Below, one piece after another: positions 33,666 to 43,959 of a stretch of DNA of 64,000 bases. The notes under the pieces are model-generated. The model did no database searches and was not told the DNA's origin. It worked only from the letters and a program-made list of their open reading frames with translations. Source of the DNA: QQWI01 sp964522015 (GTDB lineage Bacteria; Bacillota; Clostridia; Peptostreptococcales; Acidaminobacteraceae); the NCBI GenBank assembly GCA_964522015.1, contig CAZFST010000018.1, positions 23,122 to 87,121 of the forward strand, in the 5' to 3' direction. How positions within the stretch are numbered: the stretch's first letter is position 1; every line of letters begins with the position of its first letter. The translations under genes were made by a program, and so were the position numbers.

Positions 33666-35783
33666 CTAGAACAATTGATTTGGGTCCACAATGAGTGCAA
33701 CGCCACCGTTACCTAATATCGTTGCCCCTGCAATCGCCTTGACGCCACCAAGATATTTCCCCAGCGACTTAATGACGATTTCTTGTTGTCCAATCAAGCT
33801 GTCAACCACTAGTCCAGCTTCTTGATTCCCTTTTCTGACAATAACAACTGTCAAATTCTCATCATCTCTATTTGCATTAGGAACATCAAGCATTTCTGGA
33901 AGTCTAATAATCGGCAATGTTTGGTTGCGGTATAAGACTACTTCTTGATTTTGAACTTTACTAATTTGTTTTTTCTCAATGGTAGTTATAATTCTAATAT
34001 TGTTCAGTGGCAACGCATATTTTTCGGTGCCAAGATTAACCATCAACGCTTGAATGATTGCCAATGTCAGTGGTAATCTGATAATGAATTTTGAACCTTT
34101 ACCCATTTCACTCTGAACTTCTACCGTGCCTGACAGGGCCTCAATCTTAGTTTTAACAACATCCAAACCAACACCACGACCCGACAAATCGGTAATTTGT
34201 TCCGCAGTTGAAAACCCAGGTAAAAACAATAAGTTTATAATGTCATGGTCCGGCATAGAACCTGCATGTTCTGCAGTTATCATACCTTTAGAAATTGCTT
34301 TTTTTGCAATGCGAGCAGGATCAATGCCATGGCCATCATCTTCAACTTCAATCACAACAGAATTACCATCTGGATACGCGCGAAGACTGACTGTTCCCAT
34401 TTCAGATTTTCCTGCCGCTAAACGAGTCTGTTTGTTTTCAATACCGTGGTCGATTGAATTGCGAATCAAATGGATTAGTGGATCACCAATCTCATCAATA
34501 ACGGTTCTATCAACTTCAGTTTCTTCACCACTCATGTCCAGTTTAATTGATTTACCCAAATCTTTGGCTAGATCTCTTACCATTCTAGGGAACCGGTTAA
34601 AGGTACGTTCTACTGGTACCATTCTAACTTTCATAACGGCATCGTGTAAACTCGTAGTGATTCTTTCCAAATATTCTATCGCTTCAGACATATTCTGTTT
34701 AGATTCGTTAGAGTCGAGATCGTCAAGTCGCGTCTTGATAATGATCAATTCGCTGACCAGATTCATAAGATTATCAAGTCTATCGATATCAACACGAACT
34801 GTTTTACTTGTTTTTCCTTTTTCTTGTTCCTTAGTGTCCTTGGCTTCTTTCTGATTTCCAGCTGATTTATTACCACTATCAGCAGATAACCCGATACTAT
34901 CTTGAATAGCACCCGGTGAAGATTGGGTATCATTTTGGGTTTGCATTGCATCATCAGAGTAATATGATGTTGTGGTCTGACTTGATTCTAAGTGATCTAA
35001 GTCAACAGTCTCAACAATTACCTCTTCAACTTCTGAAATATTCATTAATTCTTTACGAGCGGCTTGTGCATCTAGTTTAGTCATATAGAGCACTTCAAAT
35101 GATGTATCGAATTTTTCATCCTCTATATCTTCAGCAATTGGGAAAGATTTCAGAACCTCACCAAACTGCTCCAATGTATTAAACACAATGAAAGCTCGAG
35201 CGGCTTTAAGCATGCAATTGGCACTTAAAATAACTTTTATTTTCACAGCTTGATGAAATGATTCATGAGCTTGCCTTACCATATTTTGAGAAATGTCATT
35301 TAGACTGAGATGAAATTCTGAGTTCTTTTGAGATTCTTTTTTTTCTGATTGAACAACAACATCAGCGGAATTAACTTGCCCAATAACACCTGATGTACTT
35401 TTATTTTTGGCGATATACTTAAGACGATTCACTAAATCAGTTGTATCTAAATCACCTTCTTCGTTAAATTTAATGAGATGATTAATATACTCCTCTAAAC
35501 CATCAAAGCATTCAAATAAAATATCAATAATAATACTATCAACTTTTAATTCGTTGGCACGACAAATATGTAGTACATTTTCCATTTCGTGAGTTAAGCT
35601 TGCGACCTTTGTGTAACCCATGGTTCCGGACATACCTTTAATCGTATGCGCTATACGGAAAATCTCATTCAACAACGCTGAATCTTCAAAGTTATTCTCT
35701 AAAACTAACAATATTTCATTCATGTGTTGTAAGTGTTCTTTTGACTCCTCAATAAAAATCTCTAGGTATTGACTCATATCCAT
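33666..35783 (-). CDS. cheA: Chemotaxis histidine kinase CheA
   Basis: A 705-residue kinase with all five domains. P1 (HPt) has the phosphorylated H46 in RIAHTIKGMSGTMG. P2 follows at ~175-265, then a linker. P3 dimerisation helices begin with VRVDIDRLDNLMNLVSELI. P4 ATPase carries RNSIDHGIE, DDGHGID and GRGVGLDVVK. P5, a CheW-like domain, closes the C-terminus. It phosphorylates CheY and CheB. The gene is six bases downstream of cheB and nine upstream of cheW. Confidence 0.97.
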   Translation of the reverse strand: MDMSQYLEIFIEESKEHLQHMNEILLVLENNFEDSALLNEIFRIAHTIKGMSGTMGYTKVASLTHEMENVLHICRANELKVDSIIIDILFECFDGLEEYINHLIKFNEEGDLDTTDLVNRLKYIAKNKSTSGVIGQVNSADVVVQSEKKESQKNSEFHLSLNDISQNMVRQAHESFHQAVKIKVILSANCMLKAARAFIVFNTLEQFGEVLKSFPIAEDIEDEKFDTSFEVLYMTKLDAQAARKELMNISEVEEVIVETVDLDHLESSQTTTSYYSDDAMQTQNDTQSSPGAIQDSIGLSADSGNKSAGNQKEAKDTKEQEKGKTSKTVRVDIDRLDNLMNLVSELIIIKTRLDDLDSNESKQNMSEAIEYLERITTSLHDAVMKVRMVPVERTFNRFPRMVRDLAKDLGKSIKLDMSGEETEVDRTVIDEIGDPLIHLIRNSIDHGIENKQTRLAAGKSEMGTVSLRAYPDGNSVVIEVEDDGHGIDPARIAKKAISKGMITAEHAGSMPDHDIINLLFLPGFSTAEQITDLSGRGVGLDVVKTKIEALSGTVEVQSEMGKGSKFIIRLPLTLAIIQALMVNLGTEKYALPLNNIRIITTIEKKQISKVQNQEVVLYRNQTLPIIRLPEMLDVPNANRDDENLTVVIVRKGNQEAGLVVDSLIGQQEIVIKSLGKYLGGVKAIAGATILGNGGVALIVDPNQLF

Positions 35784-35788
35784 AATGC

Positions 35789-36838
35789 CTACACCTCCAT
35801 CGCTTTCAGTATCTCATCTGTAATGGCATCCAGTGGAACGATACGATCAACGCAATTTAATTTTATTGCGGATTTCGGCATTCCAAACACGACGCAACTC
35901 TCCTCATCTTGTGCAATAACAGTATTATTGTTCTCTTTAATCTTTACTAGACCCTTAGCACCATCAGCACCCATTCCCGTCATGATAACCGCAATAACGT
36001 TTCGTGCCCCTATAGTTGCTAGTGATTCAAACATCGCATCACAAGAAGGTTTATGTCCAGACACTGTTCCATCTGATCCTAATACTATTCTATACTGATT
36101 TCCGTCTTTTGTAACCCTTAAATGTTGATCGCCTGGAGCAATATAACACCATCCTGCTTTCAATAAATCTCCGTGCTCAGCTTCCTTAACTGAAATTTCA
36201 CTTAAATTATTAAGTCTTTCAGCAAGCGACTTAGTAAAACCCGCTGGCATGTGCTGAACAACTAACACAGGTGCATCTAAGTTTTTTGGTAATAATGGTA
36301 TAACAGCTTGTAGCGCTTTAGGACCTCCAGTTGATGTGCCTATTGCCACAATTTTTTTAATCATGTTGGTTCCAGTGTAGGTCGAAGGTGCTTTTGGTAT
36401 TTGAAGACTTGGCATAAGTGGTCTCTTTGGTCGTAATTTAACTCTAGATGCCATATTGATTTTCTCAAGTAACTGACGTTTAACGTCATCAGTACTAACT
36501 TTAAACACACTTGAGGGCTTTGCTATAAAATCTACTGCCCCTAGTTCTAAAGCTTTTAGTGTCGCATCTGCGCCTTCCTTCGTTAAACTGGACAACATAA
36601 CAATTGGTACTGGTGTCTCTTTCATCGCAATCTCTAACGCAGTTAAACCATCCATAATAGGCATTTCGATATCAAGTGTCACCACATCTGGCTTTAAATC
36701 TCGAATCATATCTAATGCTTCTTTACCATTTTTTGCAGTTCCAACAACCTCCATATGAGGCTCGGTGGCGATGATATCTGTTAATACCTTCCTCATAAAT
36801 GCAGAATCATCAACTACTAGCACTTTTACATTTTTCAT
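35789..36838 (-). CDS. cheB: Protein-glutamate methylesterase CheB
   Basis: A 349-residue response regulator-enzyme. The receiver domain (1-~120) has the acidic pair near DDS and the phosphorylated aspartate in TLDIEMPIMDG. The methylesterase domain (~160-345) has the catalytic triad in GTSTGGPKAL (Ser), VVQHMPAGFT (His) and GMGADGAKG (Asp). It demethylates chemoreceptors. No cheR is in the window. Its end overlaps the PilZ gene region by position only; the stop of the PilZ frame touches its ATG. Confidence 0.96.
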   Translation of the reverse strand: MKNVKVLVVDDSAFMRKVLTDIIATEPHMEVVGTAKNGKEALDMIRDLKPDVVTLDIEMPIMDGLTALEIAMKETPVPIVMLSSLTKEGADATLKALELGAVDFIAKPSSVFKVSTDDVKRQLLEKINMASRVKLRPKRPLMPSLQIPKAPSTYTGTNMIKKIVAIGTSTGGPKALQAVIPLLPKNLDAPVLVVQHMPAGFTKSLAERLNNLSEISVKEAEHGDLLKAGWCYIAPGDQHLRVTKDGNQYRIVLGSDGTVSGHKPSCDAMFESLATIGARNVIAVIMTGMGADGAKGLVKIKENNNTVIAQDEESCVVFGMPKSAIKLNCVDRIVPLDAITDEILKAMEV

Positions 36839-37548
36839 CAGATCATCCCTTTTTTAAGAAGTTTGCGCTGTTTCTCAAAAATCACCGCTACTAATTTACG
36901 CTGCAAATGTAAATCAATATTTATGAACTTTATACCCAAATCATAGCGTTCAACCACATCTTCTAAAAGAAAACTACGAACAATTTGACATTCTACATCA
37001 TATTTTTCGTTTTCGAGAACAAAACTCATTCTATACGTTTCACCGGGCTGTAAATTTCTCTTACTGTGTACACGCATCCCCCCAGCGCTGAGGTCTTTTA
37101 CAATCACTGAGAATTGTTTATACAAAGGGACAACCTGTTTAATGATTTTCCCTTGATGAAATAATTCCTCAACACCTTCACCGTCTGGGATTGAAATAAT
37201 CGCATCTTCAATTAAAGACAAACGAAAGAATTCTCGCCTTTGAGATTTCTTTACGTCACTAACTCGTAATATATGTATCCTTACAATCTGATCAACTTTA
37301 TCTCTGCTTACCACCATACCTACAAACTGATAGAGACCACTTTCTTCATCTGGATGGAACATTCGATAGCGCTCGCCTGGATTTAAAGATATGATTCGGC
37401 CTTTGAACATCGGACAGCTAACAATAATCTTATTAGCATTAACAAACTCTAAGACTTCAGTCTTCAGATTTTGTATTTCTTGATCTATAAAGATTTCCAT
37501 ATAAATCTCATCACCTAAATTTAAGGTGTTAAGAAAATCTCCCGACAT
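36838..37548 (-). CDS. YcgR-type PilZ domain protein (c-di-GMP responsive flagellar brake)
   Basis: A 236-residue protein with an N-terminal YcgR-like domain (~1-95) and a C-terminal PilZ domain (~105-225). Both c-di-GMP-binding motifs are present: the arginine motif RREFFR and, 43 residues on, DLSAGG. Proteins of this type bind c-di-GMP and slow the flagellar motor, in B. subtilis through MotA (YpfA/DgrA). ATG 37548 is chosen because GGAGG lies five bases upstream; the frame extends six codons to the flhG stop. Its place inside the fla/che operon supports a motility role. Confidence 0.88.
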   Translation of the reverse strand: MSGDFLNTLNLGDEIYMEIFIDQEIQNLKTEVLEFVNANKIIVSCPMFKGRIISLNPGERYRMFHPDEESGLYQFVGMVVSRDKVDQIVRIHILRVSDVKKSQRREFFRLSLIEDAIISIPDGEGVEELFHQGKIIKQVVPLYKQFSVIVKDLSAGGMRVHSKRNLQPGETYRMSFVLENEKYDVECQIVRSFLLEDVVERYDLGIKFINIDLHLQRKLVAVIFEKQRKLLKKGMI

Positions 37549-37566
37549 ATCGGCCTCCATTTTCAT

Positions 37567-38451
37567 TTATGTGAATAAACGCTTGACGAATACACTGAAT
37601 TGATTCATTTCCTTAACATAACTACAATTATTCTCTAAATTATAAGCAATCAACTCAATACCTTTAGAAGCTATTGCATGAGGTGCATAGAGCAGAAACG
37701 GCTTCTGTAATTTCACAGCTTTGATGACGCTAGGATCTTCCAATAAAATGCCTAAACTCTCTAAGTTTAAATGTAAAAATCTTTGTGTTGCTGCGTTTAT
37801 TTTATGAAACACATCATAACCTTCTTTATGCGTCTCTGCTTTATTGATGATGACACGAATGTTTTTATTGACGTGTGTAATGTTTTTGATGACTGCGTAT
37901 GCATCGGTTATACTTGTTGGGTCTGGAGTAATGACCATTATCACTTCTTGAGCTGCGTCGATAAATGATAAAACAGATTTATTGATACCTGCACCAGTAT
38001 CGACTAAGATATAATCTGCTGTCTCATTAAGACTCTCTAAACTATTTACCAAACGTTGCATATCTTCATCTGCTAAATTAACCAAATCCATGACACCTGA
38101 CCCACCGGAAATCAGTCGCAACCCTAATGGTCCATGAATTGTAATGTCCTCTAAAGTTTTCTGATGATGCAGTAAATGTAATAGATTGTATTTTGGTATT
38201 AATCCCAATATCACATCAATATTAGCTAATCCTAAATCAGCATCAATGATTACAACACGTTTGTTGAGCTTTGAAAGGGCTAGACCAAGATTTACAGTGA
38301 TATTCGTTTTTCCGACGCCGCCTTTTCCACTGGAAATCGCGATCACACGGGCATCAGATTTCACAGAAGGTTGAGATAAATCTTCAACTGATTGACGTGT
38401 GTCTTTGGCGTTAGATATAAGTTCTCGTAGCCTTTGAGCCTGATCTTTCAT
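37567..38451 (-). CDS. flhG: MinD-like ATPase FlhG (YlxH)
   Basis: A 294-residue ParA/MinD-type ATPase that, with FlhF, sets flagellar number and placement. The deviant Walker A motif KGGVGKT is at 43-49, and VIIDADLGLANIDVILG follows. The N-terminal 30 residues contain the short DQAxxLR-type motif (DQAQRLRELI) that activates the FlhF GTPase. A C-terminal amphipathic helix (VFVKRLF) could bind membrane. Confidence 0.93.
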   Translation of the reverse strand: MKDQAQRLRELISNAKDTRQSVEDLSQPSVKSDARVIAISSGKGGVGKTNITVNLGLALSKLNKRVVIIDADLGLANIDVILGLIPKYNLLHLLHHQKTLEDITIHGPLGLRLISGGSGVMDLVNLADEDMQRLVNSLESLNETADYILVDTGAGINKSVLSFIDAAQEVIMVITPDPTSITDAYAVIKNITHVNKNIRVIINKAETHKEGYDVFHKINAATQRFLHLNLESLGILLEDPSVIKAVKLQKPFLLYAPHAIASKGIELIAYNLENNCSYVKEMNQFSVFVKRLFT

Positions 38452-38452
38452 A

Positions 38453-39775
38453 TCACTCTCCTACTAATAGAGCTGCAATTTTATCACCGTCTGAAATGGT
38501 TATATCATCAGGTACACTTTGACCATTTGTAAGAAATGCAATTGGTTTATTTGCTAAAAGTCTGGTGTTTAAAATATTACCAAAAGAAGCCGCTTCATCG
38601 ATTTTAGTGAAAATTAATTTGTAATCCGAAATGAATTGATAGGAATTCAAAATACTTTCAATATCTTGAAAACCTGTTGTTAAACTGATTACTAAAAAAA
38701 GTTCTGCATTAGGTGCATAGTTCAATAGACTTTGTAAATCTTCTTGTAATTCAGGACTTTTATGATTACGACCAGCAGTGTCAATCAGTATGAAATCACG
38801 ATCTTGGAATTTACGCAAAACACTCTGCAGTTCTGAAGCCTCATAAATCACTTCTAAAGGCATACTGAGAATTTCGCTATATGTCTTAAGCTGATCTACG
38901 GCAGCTATTCGATAGGTATCTGAGGTCACTAAACCAACTTTTTTTCCATCTACTAGCGAAAGTTTCGCCGCAATTTTAGCAAGAGTAGTCGTTTTTCCAA
39001 CACCGGTAGGACCAATAAAAAAGTAAATTTGAGGTGCATTATGCATCAAATCGATCCGATAGGGTAAGCCAATCATATCCTTCACAATAACACGGGTGGC
39101 ATTTCTTATGATACTATCCTGTTCACCACCCAATAATGACTGGCGTGTTAAAACAGCTAAAATTTTCGATATCGTGTCAGGTAATACCAACTGATCTTCA
39201 AGTCGGTTTCTAATCAATTTCACCATAGCATTTTCGATGTTTTCTTCAGCGATTAGCATTGGTTGATTCAACTCTGGTGCTGTTAATTCTCGAGATTGAA
39301 ATGGCGCATTTACTCTTTGTACAACAGTCTGCATCATCTCAGTTAACTGCATCATTTGGGTTTTCAGAAGCGCGATTTCTTGGGTCTCTGTTGATTGAAA
39401 TGAACCGCGCTGCTGCTCTTGTTCTATTGCATCTTTTCTTTCGGCTTGTCGTAAAATTTCAAGATCCCGTGCTTTTTCTAAATCCCTTGCTTTTTCTAGC
39501 TCCTTAGCCCGTTCAGCTAAAAGTACTTGTGTTGCTTCCCTAAGGTATTGATCAGTCGATGATTGCTGAATTTGACTTGGCTTTTGCTGCTTTTGTGGTT
39601 TATCTTGTTCATCAATTGCCGCAATAACTTCCACAAGGGGTTTTGAAAACCATCCCTTTAGTCCCTTTTGCTTTATCTTGCGGGTATGCAAAATGACAGC
39701 ATCTCGACCTAGTTCCATCCGAATTTTTTGCATCGCTTCTTGAACATCATTGGCGATGTAACGCTTTACATTCAT
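38453..39775 (-). CDS. flhF: SRP-type GTPase FlhF
   Basis: A 440-residue GTPase related to FtsY and Ffh that places flagella. Residues 1-55 are the basic B region; ~60-160 is a Gln/Lys/Glu-rich linker with a repeated KARDLE. The NG domain follows with GPTGVGKTTT (255-264), DTAGR and TKIDEA. It overlaps flhA by four bases and is coupled to flhG. Confidence 0.94.
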   Translation of the reverse strand: MNVKRYIANDVQEAMQKIRMELGRDAVILHTRKIKQKGLKGWFSKPLVEVIAAIDEQDKPQKQQKPSQIQQSSTDQYLREATQVLLAERAKELEKARDLEKARDLEILRQAERKDAIEQEQQRGSFQSTETQEIALLKTQMMQLTEMMQTVVQRVNAPFQSRELTAPELNQPMLIAEENIENAMVKLIRNRLEDQLVLPDTISKILAVLTRQSLLGGEQDSIIRNATRVIVKDMIGLPYRIDLMHNAPQIYFFIGPTGVGKTTTLAKIAAKLSLVDGKKVGLVTSDTYRIAAVDQLKTYSEILSMPLEVIYEASELQSVLRKFQDRDFILIDTAGRNHKSPELQEDLQSLLNYAPNAELFLVISLTTGFQDIESILNSYQFISDYKLIFTKIDEAASFGNILNTRLLANKPIAFLTNGQSVPDDITISDGDKIAALLVGE

Positions 39776-41808
39776 GCAATACTCACCACCCCTACAGATT
39801 GAATATCAATGTCACTTTCAATTTCATTATAAGAAAGTACGATTAAATCTGGTATTGTACTTTCTGTTAGTTGTTTAAAATAGAAACGAACAATCGGTGC
39901 CGTCAATACAATAGGTTGCTCGCCCATAGCTAACAATCCCTGTATTTGAACTGCTAAACTATTAATTATACCATTGGTGGTTTTAGGTTCCAGAGAAAGA
40001 TAAGTGCCATTCTCGCCATGTTTTATGGAAGACATCAGTATTTCTTCAACATACTGATCTAAGGTAATTACCTTCGCACGCTTATTTTGAATATACATGG
40101 CACTAATCTGTCTTTTTAGATTTTGGCGTACATATTCGGTCAATACATTGGGATCTCTGGTGACAGGTGCATAGTCTGCAAGGGTCTCGAGAATTGATAC
40201 CAAATCACGAACCGAAACAAATTCTCGTAATAAATTCGCTAGTATCTTCTGAATATCACCGATTGACATCAAAGAAGGTATCAATTCTTGCACAAGGGTA
40301 TCATGATTTTCTTTTACATTTTCAATTAACTGTTTAACGTCTTGACGGGTTAAAAGCTCGTGAGCATGGCGCTTAATAATTTCGGTTAGGTGTGTCGAGA
40401 TAATGGAAGAGGGATCCACAACGGTGTAACCAAGTATCTCTGCTCTTTCTCGATCCTCTGCGCGAATCCACTTCGCTGGTAAACCAAAGGCAGGTTCCAG
40501 TGTATCAACCCCTTCAATTTCACCCTCAACCTGTCCAGGACTCATTGCTAAAAAATGATCAAATAAAATCGATCCAAATGCTACACTTGCGCCTTTAATC
40601 TTCAAATTATACTGATTGGGCTCTAATTGTATATTGTCTCGTAATCGTATCATAGGGACAATCACACCAAATTCTAAAGCAATCTGCCTTCTAATCATGA
40701 CCAAACGATCAAACAAGTCCCCCCCTTGATTTGGATCAGCAAGGGGTATAATACCATAACCAAATTCAAGTTCAATTGGATCTACTTGAAGCAATGGTAT
40801 AATATTTTCTGGTCTTCTGATATCGTCACCTTCACTGACTTCCCGAATTTGTTCTTCATCGGTGGCTTGTGACTGGGTTTTATGTTTGTTGCGAAGTGTT
40901 AGACCCATATACAGAAAGCCTATTGATAAGATTAGAAGCGGTAGTGTTGGTAGCGGTGTTAAACTCAGTGCAAAAAGAACTCCTGAAACAATAAACAACA
41001 CTGCTGGTGTTCTAAACAACTGCGACATCATATCGTTTGCGAGACTTGAATCCGAAGCAGCCCTTGTAACTACAATACCTGTCCCCACTGATATCATCAG
41101 TGCTGGTATCTGATTGACTAATCCATCGCCTATTGTCAGTAGCGTAAATTTCTCAAGAGATTCTAGTAGGCTCAAATTTAAGCGCATAGCGCCAATTACA
41201 AATCCTGCTGTAATGTTAATCACCGTAATGATCATACCAGCTATAGCATCACCTTTTACGAATTTTGAAGCACCATCCATGGCGCCGTAAAAATCTGATT
41301 CCTTTTGCACCTTAGTTCGGCGTAGTCTTGCATCGGTTTCACTGATGACGCCAGAATTTAAGTCAGCATCAATTGCCATTTGTTTCCCCGGCATCGCATC
41401 CAATGTAAATCGGGCCGCAACCTCTGAAACCCTTTCAGAACCTTTTGTAATAACCAAAAATTGAACTATTGTTATGATGAGAAAAAGTATAAAACCTACA
41501 ATCGCATCACCTTGAACTACGAATTGGCCAAAAGCATCGATTACACCACCAGCCTCCCCTTTTGTTAAAATTAAACGAGTGGTTGATAGGTTAAGAGATA
41601 ATCTAAATACGGTGGTGACCAGTAGCATTGATGGGAAAATAGAGAATTGCAAGGGCTCTTGATTGAACATAGAAATCAGTAGAATCAACAGCGATAATGC
41701 TATATTAATGCTTAAGAGAAAGTCGATTACCGTATCTGGAACCGGGATAATCATCAGTAGAACAATACCGACGATAGCCATAGGAACCATAATATCAGTC
41801 CATTTCAT
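39772..41808 (-). CDS. flhA: Flagellar export gate protein FlhA
   Basis: A 678-residue core component of the flagellar type III export gate. About eight membrane helices fill residues 1-320, with the cytoplasmic FHIPEP loop (DAMPGKQMAIDADLNSG) between them. The large C-terminal cytoplasmic domain (~350-678) docks chaperones and FlhB. Length and layout are standard. AGGAG precedes the ATG, which overlaps the flhB stop by one base. Confidence 0.97.
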   Translation of the reverse strand: MKWTDIMVPMAIVGIVLLMIIPVPDTVIDFLLSINIALSLLILLISMFNQEPLQFSIFPSMLLVTTVFRLSLNLSTTRLILTKGEAGGVIDAFGQFVVQGDAIVGFILFLIITIVQFLVITKGSERVSEVAARFTLDAMPGKQMAIDADLNSGVISETDARLRRTKVQKESDFYGAMDGASKFVKGDAIAGMIITVINITAGFVIGAMRLNLSLLESLEKFTLLTIGDGLVNQIPALMISVGTGIVVTRAASDSSLANDMMSQLFRTPAVLFIVSGVLFALSLTPLPTLPLLILSIGFLYMGLTLRNKHKTQSQATDEEQIREVSEGDDIRRPENIIPLLQVDPIELEFGYGIIPLADPNQGGDLFDRLVMIRRQIALEFGVIVPMIRLRDNIQLEPNQYNLKIKGASVAFGSILFDHFLAMSPGQVEGEIEGVDTLEPAFGLPAKWIRAEDRERAEILGYTVVDPSSIISTHLTEIIKRHAHELLTRQDVKQLIENVKENHDTLVQELIPSLMSIGDIQKILANLLREFVSVRDLVSILETLADYAPVTRDPNVLTEYVRQNLKRQISAMYIQNKRAKVITLDQYVEEILMSSIKHGENGTYLSLEPKTTNGIINSLAVQIQGLLAMGEQPIVLTAPIVRFYFKQLTESTIPDLIVLSYNEIESDIDIQSVGVVSIA

Positions 41809-42899
41809 TAGAATCTCCTATTCTTCAACTGATAAACATATGCTAATACATCTGCAACCGCTTCAAAAAGATCAGGCGGGATATAATCGCCAATTTCGAC
41901 AGCGGCATATAAGGCTCTTGCCAGTGGTTTATTTTCAACAATAGGTACGGAATTTTCAATAGCAAGGCGTTTAATATTTTGAGCGACTAAATCACGGCCT
42001 TTAGCAATTACTTTTGGTGCATCTGACTCATCTCTATTATAACGTAAAGCAACAGCAAAGTGTGAAGGATTTGTAATAATGACGTCTGCACTTGGCACAT
42101 CTTGCATCATTCTACTCATGGCCATTTGACGTTGTTTCTCTTTGATTTTTGATTTAATCAAAGGGTCACCTTCCATTTGCTTATACTCTTCTTTGATTTC
42201 TTGTTTAGACATGCGGAGTTCTTTATCATTTTCCCATTTTTTATAGGCATAGTCTAACATCGCAATGACAAATAAAAAGAGAGCTGATCTGAATACAACA
42301 CCCATCATTAAATCCCATAAGATTGCCACTGAATACTCTATAGAGTGATTCATCATTTCCATTAGTTCATTCTGTCGCCCAATAACATACGTGTAGCAAA
42401 TCACCAAAATGCCTATTGCCTTCAATAATGATTTTACCAATTCCACGATGGATTTCAATGAAAACATCCGTTTCAAACCTTTAAACATACTGATCTTATC
42501 TAACTTAAACTGAAGTGGTTCCATTGTAAACAAGACACCAACTTGCATATAGGAAATGATAACCCCTGTCAATAGGGCAGCAATAGATATTGGTAGGACG
42601 ATTTTCATGAAACTTAATCCGACTTTATAGCTTAAAGCCATGAAACTCCCTATGGTCAACTCTATTTTAGTGGTGGTCATTTCTTCCATAACCATTGTAT
42701 ACATGAAAAACAGTTCATCGGTGATAAACTTCTTGGCTATGGAAATCACGAGAAAAACAACGAGTAATATGGCTGATGAAGCGATATCTTTTGATTGAAC
42801 AACTTGACCCTTATCTCTAGCATCTTTTCGTTTCTTGGGTGTCGCTTGTTCAGTTTTTTCGCCCTGAAAAAACTGAAGCCGGTATTTCATTAGTGACAT
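41808..42899 (-). CDS. flhB: Flagellar export switch protein FlhB
   Basis: A 363-residue export protein that changes substrate class from rod/hook to filament proteins after self-cleavage. Four membrane helices (~40-205) are followed by a cytoplasmic domain. The cleavage motif, normally NPTH, reads N277-P278-S279-H280. The Thr-to-Ser change is conservative and the Asn-Pro bond that breaks is intact, so cleavage is still likely. GAGG precedes the ATG. Confidence 0.96.
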   Translation of the reverse strand: MSLMKYRLQFFQGEKTEQATPKKRKDARDKGQVVQSKDIASSAILLVVFLVISIAKKFITDELFFMYTMVMEEMTTTKIELTIGSFMALSYKVGLSFMKIVLPISIAALLTGVIISYMQVGVLFTMEPLQFKLDKISMFKGLKRMFSLKSIVELVKSLLKAIGILVICYTYVIGRQNELMEMMNHSIEYSVAILWDLMMGVVFRSALFLFVIAMLDYAYKKWENDKELRMSKQEIKEEYKQMEGDPLIKSKIKEKQRQMAMSRMMQDVPSADVIITNPSHFAVALRYNRDESDAPKVIAKGRDLVAQNIKRLAIENSVPIVENKPLARALYAAVEIGDYIPPDLFEAVADVLAYVYQLKNRRF

Positions 42900-42903
42900 T
42901 TGA

Positions 42904-43674
42904 TCACCTCATAAAGAGAAGAACTTGTTCTAAATAGGTCAGCATCCGTTCAATCATGACAATGAACATATCTACTGTAATTGGAAAAGTAATTAATAAA
43001 ACAGAAAGTCCTATCAGAATTTTGAATGGCATACCAATTTCAAAAACATTCATCCCAGGCATTGCCTTTGTTAACATACCCAAAATCATATTTGCTACAA
43101 GAATCGTAGCAATGATAGGCAGTGCAATCTGAAAACCAATAATAAAGGTTTCTTTTGTTAAGGCTAAGTAACTATTGAGATGCACTGGATTGAAACGAAA
43201 AGTCCCAAGGGGAACAAAATCCAAAGAGCGACTAAACGCCTCAATTAATCTGTGATGAGAATTAGTGACCATAAACAGCACCATCATCATTAAATAATAT
43301 AGATTGGCGGTGATTGGAATCTCCGAATCATCTTGGGCACTCATAACATTAACCATAGCAAACCCCATATCCATATCAATGAGATGACCTGCTATATAAA
43401 TTGCATTCATGATTAAAACAACCACAAACCCTAATGCAAGACCATTAATTATTTCAGCAATAATACCCATACCAACCGAAGCAAAATCGCTAACTTCAAT
43501 TCCAAGTGTATATTGACCCGTTATAAAAAAAACAAGTGCTAACAGACCTGTAAAGAGAACCTTCACCTGATTAGGTACATTACTTGCCCCAAATAAAGGT
43601 ATTAAAATTAGCATGGCTCCTAGACGAGAAAAAATCAGGAGCCATATCACTAGAGAATCGGTTAGTATCATCAA
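42904..43674 (-). CDS. fliR: Flagellar export protein FliR
   Basis: A 256-residue membrane protein of the export gate, with about six helices and the typical segments PLFGASNVPNQVKV near the start and MPGMNVFEIGMPFKI near the end. It forms the export channel with FliP and FliQ. It lies between fliQ and flhB, the conserved order. Confidence 0.95.
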   Translation of the reverse strand: MMILTDSLVIWLLIFSRLGAMLILIPLFGASNVPNQVKVLFTGLLALVFFITGQYTLGIEVSDFASVGMGIIAEIINGLALGFVVVLIMNAIYIAGHLIDMDMGFAMVNVMSAQDDSEIPITANLYYLMMMVLFMVTNSHHRLIEAFSRSLDFVPLGTFRFNPVHLNSYLALTKETFIIGFQIALPIIATILVANMILGMLTKAMPGMNVFEIGMPFKILIGLSVLLITFPITVDMFIVMIERMLTYLEQVLLFMR

Positions 43675-43689
43675 CGCATCCCCAACATA

Positions 43690-43959
43690 TTATTTTATAT
43701 ACAGCACTAGATTCTCAAAAACATTGAGTGTATAATCCACCATTGTATTTAGAATCCATGGCCCTAGCAGTAAAACGACTAATAAAATGGCGACGAGTTT
43801 AGGAACAAAAGAAAGGGTTTGTTCTTGTATCTGAGTTGTTGCCTGAAATACGGCAATAATCAAACCAACAATCAAAGCCACTAATAACATTGGAGCCGAA
43901 GTCATCAAAGTGACATATATTGCATCTCTAAATAGGTCCAGGACCATGGCTTCGTTCAT
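43690..43959 (-). CDS. fliQ: Flagellar export protein FliQ
   Basis: An 89-residue protein with two membrane helices and the conserved VGLIIAVFQATTQIQEQTL segment. It joins FliP and FliR in the export gate. It overlaps fliP by four bases (ATGA). Confidence 0.96.
   Translation of the reverse strand: MNEAMVLDLFRDAIYVTLMTSAPMLLVALIVGLIIAVFQATTQIQEQTLSFVPKLVAILLVVLLLGPWILNTMVDYTLNVFENLVLYIK

Noticed and set aside
34126..34854. Long open frame (242 codons) on the plus strand
   Set aside because: It lies entirely antisense to cheA, whose domains are complete. No ribosome binding site or recognisable fold; it is a codon-usage shadow.
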